From Streptomyces sp. TN58 (GTDB lineage: Bacteria > Actinomycetota > Actinomycetes > Streptomycetales > Streptomycetaceae): 64,000 nt of DNA. Below, piece after piece: positions 54,558-63,200 of this stretch. Numbering within the stretch: position 1 is the first letter of the stretch; every line of letters starts with the position of its first letter. Position numbers and translations under genes: made by a program. Where the stretch lies: the NCBI RefSeq assembly GCF_001941845.1, contig NZ_CP018870.1:3095501-3159500 (forward strand). Direction: 5' to 3'. Below the pieces are notes generated by a model, which did no database searches, was not told the DNA's origin, and saw only the letters and a program-made list of their open reading frames with translations.

Positions 54558-55891
54558 GTGCCCGCTGCCGCCCCCGCCTCCACCGCTTCCGCCTCCCCTG
54601 CTTCCGCCGCCGTCGCCACCGCCTCCGTCGCCGCACCGCCCGCGTTCGCCGCGCGCGCCGCCTCGGTCGAGGGCTCCCCGTACGCGAGATCCTGGCGCTC
54701 ACCCAGCGGCCCGGGATCATCTCCTTCGCCGGCGGCCTCCCCGCCCCCGAACTCTTCGACACCGAGGGCCTGCGCGCCGCGTACGACGCCGCCTTCGCGC
54801 TGTCGGCGCGCCGGGCGCTCCAGTACTCGACCACCGAGGGAGCGCCGGAGCTCCGCGCCGCCGTCGCGGCGCGCGCCACGGCGCGCGGGCTGCCGGCCGG
54901 CCCGGACGACGTACTCGTCACCTCCGGCTCGCAGCAGGCCCTCGCCCTCGTCACAGCGGCTCTGGTCGAGCCGGGCGACGTGGTGCTGGTCGAGAACCCC
55001 ACCTACCTCGCCGCGCTCCAGTGCTTCGGCCTGGCGGGGGCGCGGGTGGTTGCGGTGCCCTGCGACGACGAGGGCGTACTGCCGGACGCGCTGGCGGAAC
55101 TCGTCGCGCGGGAGCGGCCGAAGCTGCTCTACACGATCCCCACCTTCCAAAACCCGACGGGCCGTACCCTGCCCGCTGCCCGCCGGGCGGCGGTCGCGGA
55201 GGTCGCGGCCCGCCTCGGTCTGTGGCTGGTGGAGGACGACCCGTACGGCGACCTGCGCTACGAGGGCGACGACCTCCCGTGGCTCGCCGCCCACGCGGGT
55301 GCGGAGGACCGTACGGCCCTCCTCGGCAGCTTCTCGAAGACCATGGCGCCGGGGCTGCGGCTGGGCTGGATGCGGGCGCCGGCGGCTCTGCTGCGTGCCG
55401 CGGTGGTCGCGAAGCAGGCGGCGGACCTGCACACCGCCACGGTGGACCAGCTGGCCGCGGCGCACTACCTCGCGACCGTGGACCTGGACGCGCACATATC
55501 CACCGTGCGCGGCGCGTACCGCGAGCGGCGCGACGCCCTGCAGGACGCGCTGAGCCGGACGCTGCCGGCGGACTGCGAGTGGAACCGACCCGAGGGCGGC
55601 ATGTTCGTGTGGGCCCGGCTGCCGGAGGGCCACGACGCGACGGCCCTGCTGGCCACGGCCGTCGCACACGGCGTCGCCTTCGTCCCGGGCGCCCCCTTCC
55701 ACACGGGCAGCCCGGACCCGCGCACGCTGCGCCTGTCCTTCACGACGCACACCCCGGCGGAGATCGCCGAGGGAGTCGGGCGCCTCGGCGCGGCGCTGGC
55801 GGAGTACGGCGGGGCACCGGGACGGAACGGCGGGGCGCCGGGCGGCGGCCGTGGCGCGTCGCGGGGCCTCAGTGCTGGAGCCCGACCTTGA
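54558..55891 (+). CDS. PLP-dependent class I/II aminotransferase, apparently frameshifted near 54680
   Basis: The likely start is the GTG at 54558, with strong GGAGGAG (54547-54553). It opens a frame giving an Ala-rich leader and AARAASVEGSP. The conserved body (VREILALTQRPGIISFAGGLP onward) lies in the -1 frame from about 54680, consistent with one base missing in GGCTCCCCGTACGCG. The body has the aspartate and tyrosine of the cofactor site (EDDPYGDLRY) and Schiff-base lysine in GSFSKTMAPGLRLGW, plus the C-terminal arginine in TLRLSF. It resembles 2-aminoadipate/KAT II-like aminotransferases without a GntR domain. An upstream in-frame ATG (54500) yields only Arg-rich sequence without a ribosome site. 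Either a sequence error or a recent mutation. Confidence 0.82.
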
Positions 55892-57023
55892 GCAGCACGA
55901 TGACCAGCCCGAGGAGGAGGTTGACGATGCCGGCGACCGCCATGAGGCGGCGCGAGGCGCCGGCGCGTCTGGCGGCGACGGTCGCCCAGCCGACCTGGCC
56001 CGCCAGGGCGACCAGCAGGGCCAGCCACGCGATGCCCTGCGGCCCGAGGCCGAACCAGGGGCTGACGGCCGCGGCGAGGGCCGGCGGTACGGCCGCCTCG
56101 ATGATCGGGCGTTCCTCCCGGGAGGTGCGGCGGATCACTCCCCAGCTGAGCCGGCCCATCATGCGGGCGCCGAAGAGGCGGGCGAAGACGTGCGCGGCCC
56201 AGAACACCACGCCGGTGCCGAGCAGCAGCCCGATGAGTTGCAGTCGCGGGAACGAGCCGAGCGTGCCGGCGCCGACGACGACGGAGGCGGCGAGCAGGGA
56301 GCCGTAGACGGCACCGGTGTAGTCCCCCCGGACGTGTCCCCCGCCCCCCTCTGCCCCTGCCGCGTCCTCCGCGTCCTCATGGGGCAGCCGCGCCCGGCGC
56401 TTCCGCGGAGCCGCCTGGGGGCCCGCTCCCGGGGCAGCGGGCGCGGGCGCCGCTCCGGGCGCCGTCCCGGGAACCTCGGGGGCCGTCCCCGGGGCCCCGG
56501 GGGTCGGCTCTGGGGCGTCGGCGCGGCCCGACTCCGGAAACCCACCGCGACCCGGCTCCGGGGCGTCGGCGCGGCCCGGCTCTGGAGCGTCGGCGCGGCC
56601 CGACTCTGGGGCGTCGGCGCGGCCCAGCTCCGGGGACCCACCGCGGCCCGACTCCGGGGACCCAGCGCGGCCCGACTCCGGGAACTCGGCGCGGGCCGAC
56701 TCCGGGGACCCACCGCGGCCCGGCCCCGGGGACCCAGCGCGGCCCGGCCCCGGGAACTCGGCGCGGGCCGACTCCGGGAACTCGGCGCGGCCCGACTCCG
56801 GGGAGCCACCACGACCCGGCTCCGGGAACCCACCACGACCCGACTCCGGGAACTCGGCGCGGGCCGGGTCCGGGACGCCTGCGGGCGCCGCCTCACGGCC
56901 CTCCCCACGGCCCTCCCCACGGGTCTCCTCACGGGCCTGCCCACGGGTCTCCTCACGAGCCGCCCGCCGGGCCTCCTCGCGAGCCTCTCGCCGGGCCTCC
57001 TCCGGTCCGCCGCCCGCGGCCAC
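55869..57023 (-). CDS. Membrane protein with long repetitive Gly/Pro/Glu region
   Basis: 384 aa from the GTG that shares a base with the stop of the upstream amphi-Trp gene (TAGTG), so coupled translation. An Arg/Glu-rich N-terminus of about 45 residues is followed by roughly 20 imperfect octapeptides (GRxxxPES/GRGGFPEP type, about 55-175), a Pro/Ala stretch, then about five hydrophobic segments (about 230-384) with TGAVYGSLLAASVVVGAG and IAWLALLVALAGQVGWA. The C-terminal membrane part looks conserved; the repeats look expandable. The last 23 nt overlap the aminotransferase end on the other strand. Function unknown. Confidence 0.75.
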   Translation of the reverse strand: MAAGGGPEEARREAREEARRAAREETRGQAREETRGEGRGEGREAAPAGVPDPARAEFPESGRGGFPEPGRGGSPESGRAEFPESARAEFPGPGRAGSPGPGRGGSPESARAEFPESGRAGSPESGRGGSPELGRADAPESGRADAPEPGRADAPEPGRGGFPESGRADAPEPTPGAPGTAPEVPGTAPGAAPAPAAPGAGPQAAPRKRRARLPHEDAEDAAGAEGGGGHVRGDYTGAVYGSLLAASVVVGAGTLGSFPRLQLIGLLLGTGVVFWAAHVFARLFGARMMGRLSWGVIRRTSREERPIIEAAVPPALAAAVSPWFGLGPQGIAWLALLVALAGQVGWATVAARRAGASRRLMAVAGIVNLLLGLVIVLLKVGLQH

Positions 57024-57286
57024 TATGACGCGGCCCCGGACCGCGCGGTGGCGGTGGATGTGCCGGTGGGCCACTTGAGCTCGATCTCCATCTCGATCTC
57101 CCCGTCGCCGACCTCGACCTCGATCTCGGTACTGAGTTCGTCGGGGATCCGCAGGCTCATCGTGCCGGGGCCGAGTTCCAGTTCGGCGTTGCCGCCACGC
57201 CGCAAGGCCTCCGCGAGGGCGGAGAGCTGATCGGCGGCCTCCAGGCGTGAAAGGGAGCTCTTCTGCTCGAACTTGAGGTCCTTCAC
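57023..57286 (-). CDS. Amphi-Trp domain protein
   Basis: 87 aa, GTG with GGAGA upstream. It matches the small actinobacterial amphi-Trp family: MKDLKFEQKSSLSRLEAADQ then a run of alternating acidic and hydrophobic beta strands (IEVEVGDGEIEMEIELKW) containing the single Trp. Cytoplasmic, no signal. Its stop is coupled to the membrane protein gene downstream, suggesting a joint role, perhaps a soluble partner of the membrane protein. Confidence 0.88.
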   Translation of the reverse strand: MKDLKFEQKSSLSRLEAADQLSALAEALRRGGNAELELGPGTMSLRIPDELSTEIEVEVGDGEIEMEIELKWPTGTSTATARSGAAS

Positions 57287-57350
57287 GGCTGTCTCCTATC
57301 CGCCACGACCAGCGGGAACAGCGGGATCACCGGTCAAGGCTCGGCTCGCC

Positions 57351-57386
57351 GGGACCACCGGGACCACCGGGACCACCGGGATCACC
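57351..57386. repeat. Tandem 9-bp repeats
   Basis: Three perfect GGGACCACC units and a fourth with one change (GGGATCACC), in the gap between the DAG-kinase-family stop and the amphi-Trp start. Non-coding. Confidence 0.8.
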
Positions 57387-57467
57387 AGGTCACGGACAAG
57401 GTTCATTGTGCCGCCGTACCAGGGGCCGGGCATCCCGGGGCGCTCCCCCGCGCATGCGCCGACGCCG

Positions 57468-58805
57468 TCACCACGCCCCCGGCCGCGACCGGTCGAAGGC
57501 CAGCGCGAGGACGTCCCGCCACTGCATCGGCGGACCGGCCGCCGGAGCGCCCGGCCGCTCCCGCGGCACCCGTACGCGTAGCGCGCCCGGGCGGATGGAG
57601 CAGGTGACGGGCGTGGGCAGGGTCAGGGCCTCCCCGTCGACGGCGACCGGGACGCTCCCGGCGTCCGACCTGATCACGACCTGCCGGGAGGTCAGGACGC
57701 GCAGGCCCGCCGCCCGTGCGCCGCGCAGCGCCACGTCGGCCGCCTGGGCGGCGTTGTTGACGCGGATCCCGACGACGCCCAGCATGCCGAGGTCGAGGCG
57801 GGCCCGGCGGGCGCCCACCGACATCGGCTCCGGGGACGAGTAGGGGTTGTTGCTGACCAGCAGCGCCTGCTGGGCTTCCAGTCGCATCTCGTCGGTCGCC
57901 GCTTCGAGGGTGCGTCCGGCGTAGCCGAGGAGCAGGTCGGGCAGGGCGTTCAGCGCCGAGTCCGCCTTGGCGTCCCGGTACTCCGGGAGCTGCACGACCT
58001 CCGCGTAGACGCCGAAGGAGGCCGTGTTCACGAAGGCGCGGCCCCCGGCGAAGCCCAGGTCGACCCTGAGCTCCTCGCCGTCCGTCAGCGCGTCCAGGCA
58101 CCGGGCCGGGTCCTCGCGGTCCAGGCCGAGGTCCATGGCGAAGTGGTTCCTGGTCCCGGCGGAGACCACCAGGAACGGCAGCTCGTTCTCGGCCGCCACC
58201 TCGGCCACCCGGGCCTGGGTTCCGTCACCGCCCGCCACCCCGAGCAGGTCCGCGCCCTCGGCCACCGCCCGGCGGGCGACGGCGGCGACGTCCGTCACGA
58301 CCTCCGGGTCCAGCAGCACCACGCGGGCGCCCAAGGCCTCGGCCTTCTCGACGAGGCCGAAGCGGCCGACCTTCCCGCCGCCGGACTTCGGATTCATGAT
58401 CAGCACCGGCTTCCGCGGGCGTTCGGCGGGGACCGCCCGCATGCCGGCGGGCGGCCGCGCGGCACGCAGCGCCGTCCGCGCGCACACCACGGCGGCGGCC
58501 CACACCGCGATGGCGGCCAGCGCCGTGGGCCACAGGTCGGCCCGGGCGTAGACGACGAGGATGGCGACGGGGGCGGCCACGGCCAGCAACGCCCCGGCCA
58601 GCCGGACGGGTCCGCGGTGGGCGACCACCCACCAGGTCCCCATGGCGGTGAGCGCCGCGCCGGCCACGCCGACCACGACGACGACCAGCCCGCCGCGCTG
58701 ACCGGCCGCCGCCAACACCACCACCGCGCCCAGCGCACAGACCAGCGCCAGCAGGGCGAACAGCCGGGCGCGCGGCGGCACGCCGGCAGGCTGCGAGTGC
58801 GACAT
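57468..58805 (-). CDS. Diacylglycerol kinase catalytic-domain membrane protein
   Basis: 445 aa, ATG start. Four hydrophobic segments (about 12-110) precede a DAGK/NAD-kinase-like catalytic domain (about 130-430). The start VLIMNPKSGGGKVGRFGL and the nucleotide loop GVAGGDGTQARVA are characteristic, with LVVSAGTRNHFAMDLGL next. It would phosphorylate a lipid such as diacylglycerol, a long-chain base or a polyprenol-related alcohol, at the inner membrane face. Divergent from the Rhs operon to its right. Confidence 0.92.
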   Translation of the reverse strand: MSHSQPAGVPPRARLFALLALVCALGAVVVLAAAGQRGGLVVVVVGVAGAALTAMGTWWVVAHRGPVRLAGALLAVAAPVAILVVYARADLWPTALAAIAVWAAAVVCARTALRAARPPAGMRAVPAERPRKPVLIMNPKSGGGKVGRFGLVEKAEALGARVVLLDPEVVTDVAAVARRAVAEGADLLGVAGGDGTQARVAEVAAENELPFLVVSAGTRNHFAMDLGLDREDPARCLDALTDGEELRVDLGFAGGRAFVNTASFGVYAEVVQLPEYRDAKADSALNALPDLLLGYAGRTLEAATDEMRLEAQQALLVSNNPYSSPEPMSVGARRARLDLGMLGVVGIRVNNAAQAADVALRGARAAGLRVLTSRQVVIRSDAGSVPVAVDGEALTLPTPVTCSIRPGALRVRVPRERPGAPAAGPPMQWRDVLALAFDRSRPGAW

Positions 58806-59112
58806 GTCCTCACGTCCTCCGACCGGGCCCTGGCACGGCGAATCGTCCCCGCCAGGACGCCTCCCACCCGATCATCCCCCGAACACCCACCCCAGGCCCG
58901 CCGAAGCACCCGCCGCACCCATCACATTGCTCCTGCAACCGACCATCACGACCGCATCGAGCACATGAACTCGACCTCCCTGGCGCGATATGTGCGCTAC
59001 CGAACAGTAAAGTTGGTCGACCTCGCACCCCCATGCAAAAGTACGTTCGATTGGACCGCGTGGGAGACACAGCTCGGCAGACAGGCTGACCAGCGGTGGG
59101 GGGAGTCTCGGG
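58806..59112. promoter_or_regulatory. Divergent intergenic region upstream of the Rhs operon
   Basis: 307 bp, with a less GC-rich stretch at about 58920-59060 containing TACCGAACAGTAAAGTTGG. No gene supported. It should contain promoters for the lipid kinase and for the Rhs operon. Confidence 0.4.
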
Positions 59113-59574
59113 GTGGGGTTCGACGAGGAGTGGGGTCGGCTGCGCGTCGATGCCAGCCGGCGGCATGCGTCCTCAGCACCGTCCGACGAGGCCGCCGGCC
59201 CCCCTGCGGCCGACGCGCCGACGGCAGCGCGCGAGGCGGCCCTGAATCGACTGGCGGACTTCCGCAGTCGGCTCCTGCTGGTGCCGCTGGACGGCCGGGA
59301 AGGCCTGTGGACGGTCGAACTCGGCGGGCTGGACTGGATCTGCGCCTTCTCCGACGAGGAGGCCCTCGCGCGGTTCGCCGTGGCCCGCGGCGAGGGAGAC
59401 CGGGAGTGGACGTACCGCCGCGTCGTCGGCGCCCGCCTGCTCGACGACGTGATCCCGGCACTCACCTTTCCCTGCGGCGTCGCCATGAACGCGGCAGGGC
59501 CGGAAGGAATGGTGCTACCGCCCCTGCGCGGAATCGTGCCGGATGCGGCGGCACTTGACGGGGCGGCAGCATGA
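59113..59574 (+). CDS. SseB-like domain protein, first gene of the Rhs operon
   Basis: 153 aa, GTG with GGGGGGAG upstream. A charged N-terminus is followed by an SseB-like fold (about 45-140): LLLVPLDGREGLWTVELGGLDWICAFSDEEAL, a strand with WTYRRV, then TFPCGVAMNAAG. Its stop overlaps the next start (ATGA). SseB-domain genes often precede ESX/WXG100-type effectors in Streptomyces, so a chaperone or adaptor role for the Rhs protein is plausible. Confidence 0.8.
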   Translation: MGFDEEWGRLRVDASRRHASSAPSDEAAGPPAADAPTAAREAALNRLADFRSRLLLVPLDGREGLWTVELGGLDWICAFSDEEALARFAVARGEGDREWTYRRVVGARLLDDVIPALTFPCGVAMNAAGPEGMVLPPLRGIVPDAAALDGAAA

Positions 59575-60233
59575 GCGGCGACGGTTCGGACCTTGATGTC
59601 TCGAAGCAGGCCCTGGGACAGATCGCGAAGGGAATCACGGACAGCCTCTCGGAACTGAAGGAGCTCGGGTCAGTCGGAGAGGCGAGCATGGGCCGCGGCT
59701 TCTCCGAACTGAGCCTGTCCGGGGTTGAAACCGGGCACGCAGGCCTGACGTCCACCCTGGGCACCTTCTGTGAGCGCTGGGGGTGGGGGGTCCGGTCACT
59801 GGTGCAGCAGGGCAATGCCTTCGCCCTGAATGTGGGCCTTTCCGCAGGCCTGGTGCATGAACAGGACCAGTACATCCAAGGCAGCTTCAAGGTCATGGCG
59901 AACGCGGCGCTGGGCAATCCGTACGCCACCGAGAAGGACGTCATCGGCAAGGACTGGGGCGAGGTGCTCTCCGACAACCCCTACACGCAGATCCGCGACG
60001 CGGACTACGGCCGGGAGTCCTTCGGCCGTGCCACGGAGAACGGCAACGAGGCCTGGAAGACCGCGGTGCGGGACGCGAACAGCTCCGACATCTGGATGCA
60101 CAACCACCTCCTCGACGCCACCGGGTTGCGCGACGACATGGACGGAGCGGTCTACGACATCGTGGGCCCGGCCCCAGAGACGGCTGAAATCATCGAAGGG
60201 TCCGAGTCCCGGCCGGGCGGTGAGGGCCGATGA
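59571..60233 (+). CDS. Helical WXG100/ESX-like partner protein
   Basis: 220 aa, coupled on both sides by ATGA overlaps. No signal peptide. Mostly helical at the N-terminus (DVSKQALGQIAKGITDSLSELKELG), with GWGVRSLVQQGNAFALNVGLSAG in the middle and a WxE-poor C-terminal part about 40 residues longer than a WXG100 core. Its place before the Rhs gene suggests that it helps target the toxin for type VII-like export. No strict W-x-G motif is seen, so the family assignment is by context and helix pattern. Confidence 0.72.
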   Translation: MSGDGSDLDVSKQALGQIAKGITDSLSELKELGSVGEASMGRGFSELSLSGVETGHAGLTSTLGTFCERWGWGVRSLVQQGNAFALNVGLSAGLVHEQDQYIQGSFKVMANAALGNPYATEKDVIGKDWGEVLSDNPYTQIRDADYGRESFGRATENGNEAWKTAVRDANSSDIWMHNHLLDATGLRDDMDGAVYDIVGPAPETAEIIEGSESRPGGEGR

Positions 60234-63200
60234 CGGACTGGGGCGCCCTGGTCGACAAGGGCCTGGACAAGATCGAGAACGGCGTCGACTCGGCGAAAAG
60301 GGTCATCGGCCACGGGGTGGACAGAGCCACCGACGAGATCGGCGGCGTCCTCGACCGCGTCGGTGCGCACGGGTGGGCGGACACGGTCGAGGACTTCGGC
60401 GACGACCTCGCATCCAGTATGGGCGCGTCCATCCGGGAGCAGGAGCTCGGCGAGAGCGAACAAGCCGAGGAGCTGGTCCACGGCAAGCCGTCGGCGATCC
60501 GGGCCTCGGCGACCCACCTCACCGACTTCCAGGCCGCTTTCGAGCGGGTTGGCCAGGGCATGAAGGCCCTCGACTCCGACCGGTGGAAGGGGCAGGCCGC
60601 CGACGCGTTCCGCGAGAGGTTCGCGATGCACCCGGCCGACTGGCTGCGCGCCTCGGATGCGTGCGAGGCGGCCGCCGGCGCGCTCACCCGGTACGCGGAC
60701 ATGGTCGAGTGGGCGCAGAAGCAGGCCCAGGAGGCCATCGCGCTGTACAAGGCCTCGGTGAAGGCGACGAAGGAGGCTCACGAGGCGCACGTCGCGAAGG
60801 AGAAGGCCTACGTAGCCGCCTCGGAGGCAGGCCGCGATCCGGGTCCGGAGCCGGTGGAAGGGGTGGACCCGGGTGCGGCCGGGCGCAAGCGAGCCAAGGA
60901 AGTGCTCAACGAGGCGCGCAGGCAGCGGGATGAGGCGGCCTCGACGGCGGAGCGGAGTCTCAACGCCGCCATGGAGCACGCTCCAGCCGAGCCGCCCCCG
61001 ACGGACCGGTTGCTGGCCGGGCTCGCCGACTACGCGGGCTCGGAGGCAGTCGAACTCAACCACTTCGTGGGCGGTGTGGCCAAGGGCGCGGCGGGAACGC
61101 TGAACTTCGCACGAGGTCTGAACCCGATCGACGTGTACACCGTGACGCACCCCGCCGACTACCAGCAGAACGTCAACATGACGCTGGCGGGTCTCGTCTC
61201 GACGGCCTCGCACCCCGAACGCATCCCCGGTCCGCTGATCGACAGTTACATGGCGGACTCCAGCGAGTTCAAGGGCCGTCTCCTCCCTGATCTCCTCGGA
61301 CCGAAGGGCTTCACGACAGCACGGACGGCGATGCGGTTCGCCGACAACGCAGCGGGCCGGGCAGCGAGCAAGGAGGCGGCCCAGGCCGCCGCGAAGGCGA
61401 AGGCGGAGGCCGAGGCCGCGGCTGCCGCCCGCGAGAAAGCCAAGCTGAAATGCAATGGCGACCCCGTCGACGTGGCGACCGGCCGCATGGTCCTGCCGCA
61501 GACGGACCTGACTCTGCCCGGCTCGCTGCCGCTCGTGCTCAGCCGGACCTTCGAGTCCTCGTACCGGGCGGGACGCTGGTTCGGCCCGTCCTGGGCGTCC
61601 ACGATCGATCAGCGCCTGGAGATCGACGAGGAAGGCGTGATCCTCGTCCGCGAGGACGGCAGCCTGCTCGTCTACCCCCGACCCGAGCCGGGCGTGCCCG
61701 CACTGCCCGGCCACGGCCAGCAGTGGCCGCTCACACTCGACGCGGACGGCGGGTACACCGTCACCGACTCCGACTCCGGCCATGTCCGCCACTTCACGCC
61801 CGAAGGTCTCCTGACCCAGCTCGACGACCGCAACGGCGCCTGGATCACCTTCGACCACGACGAGGCGGGTACCCCGACCGCCGTCTCACACAGCGGTGGT
61901 TACGAGATACGCCTGGCCTCGTCCGACGGCCGAATTACCGGCCTTTCTTTCGCCGACGGCACCGAGGTACTCCGCTACGCGTACACGGAGGGCCACCTCA
62001 CCCACGTCACCAACTCCTCCGGACGCCCCCTCCGATTCGGCTACGACGACCTCGGCCGGATCACCTCCTGGACCGACACAAACGGCAGGCAATTCGACTA
62101 CGTCTACGACGACCAGCACCGCTGCATCGCCCAGTCCGGCACCAACGGCCACCTGAACGTCCGGTTCGCCTACGGGGACGGCTTCACCACCTACACCGAT
62201 TCCCTCGGCCACGAGACCCGGTACCTGGTCGACGACCGTGCGCAGGTCGTCGCGGAGATCGACCCTGCGGGAGCGACCACCCGCCACACATACGACGCGT
62301 TCAACCGCCGTCTGACCCAAACGGATCCGCTGGGCCACACGACTCGCCACGTCTACGACGAACAGGGCCGTCTCGCCTCTCTGGTCCGGCCGGACGGCCG
62401 CGAGGTGCGTGCGGAGTACGACGCTCTCGGTCTGCCGGTGACGGTGTTCCACCCGGACGGCCGCATCACGCGCATGACGTACGACGCCCGCGGCAACCGC
62501 ACATCCTCCACCGACCCGTTCGGAGCCACCCACCGCTACACCTACGACGCGCGCGGACACCTGGCCACGGTGACGGACCCCCTGGGGGCAGTCACGAAGG
62601 TGCGGTGCGACGCGGCAGGTCTGCCGCTGGAGATCACCGACCCGCTGGGCGGGACGACCCGCTACACGCGCGACACCTTCGGCCGCCCGACCACCGTCAC
62701 CGACCCCCTCGGCCTGACCACCGTCCTGACGTGGAGCGTGGAAGGCCGGCTGCTGGGCCGCGAGATGCCGGACGGCGCCACGGAGTCCTGGACGTACGAC
62801 GGAGAGGGCAACTGCACCGTCCACACCGACCCGGTCGGAGGGGTGACTCTCTCCCAATACGGCGACTTCGACCTCCTCACGTCCCGTACCGGCCCGGACG
62901 GAGTCCGCTACTCGTTCACGCACGACACCGAACTCCGTCTCACCGAAGTCACCAACCCCCAGGGGTTGACCTGGACCTACACCTATGACCAGGCGGGCCG
63001 CCTCGCATCCGAAACGGACTTCGACGGCCGCACGCTGACCTACGCATACGACGCCGCCGGCCGCCTCACATCTCGCACGAACGCGCTCGGTGCGACGACG
63101 AGCTACGGTCACGACGCCCTCTCCCGCCTTCTCCGGAAGGAGACAGCGGACGGCGTCACCTCGTACGAATACGACGTCTTCGACGGGCTCGCCCGGGCCG

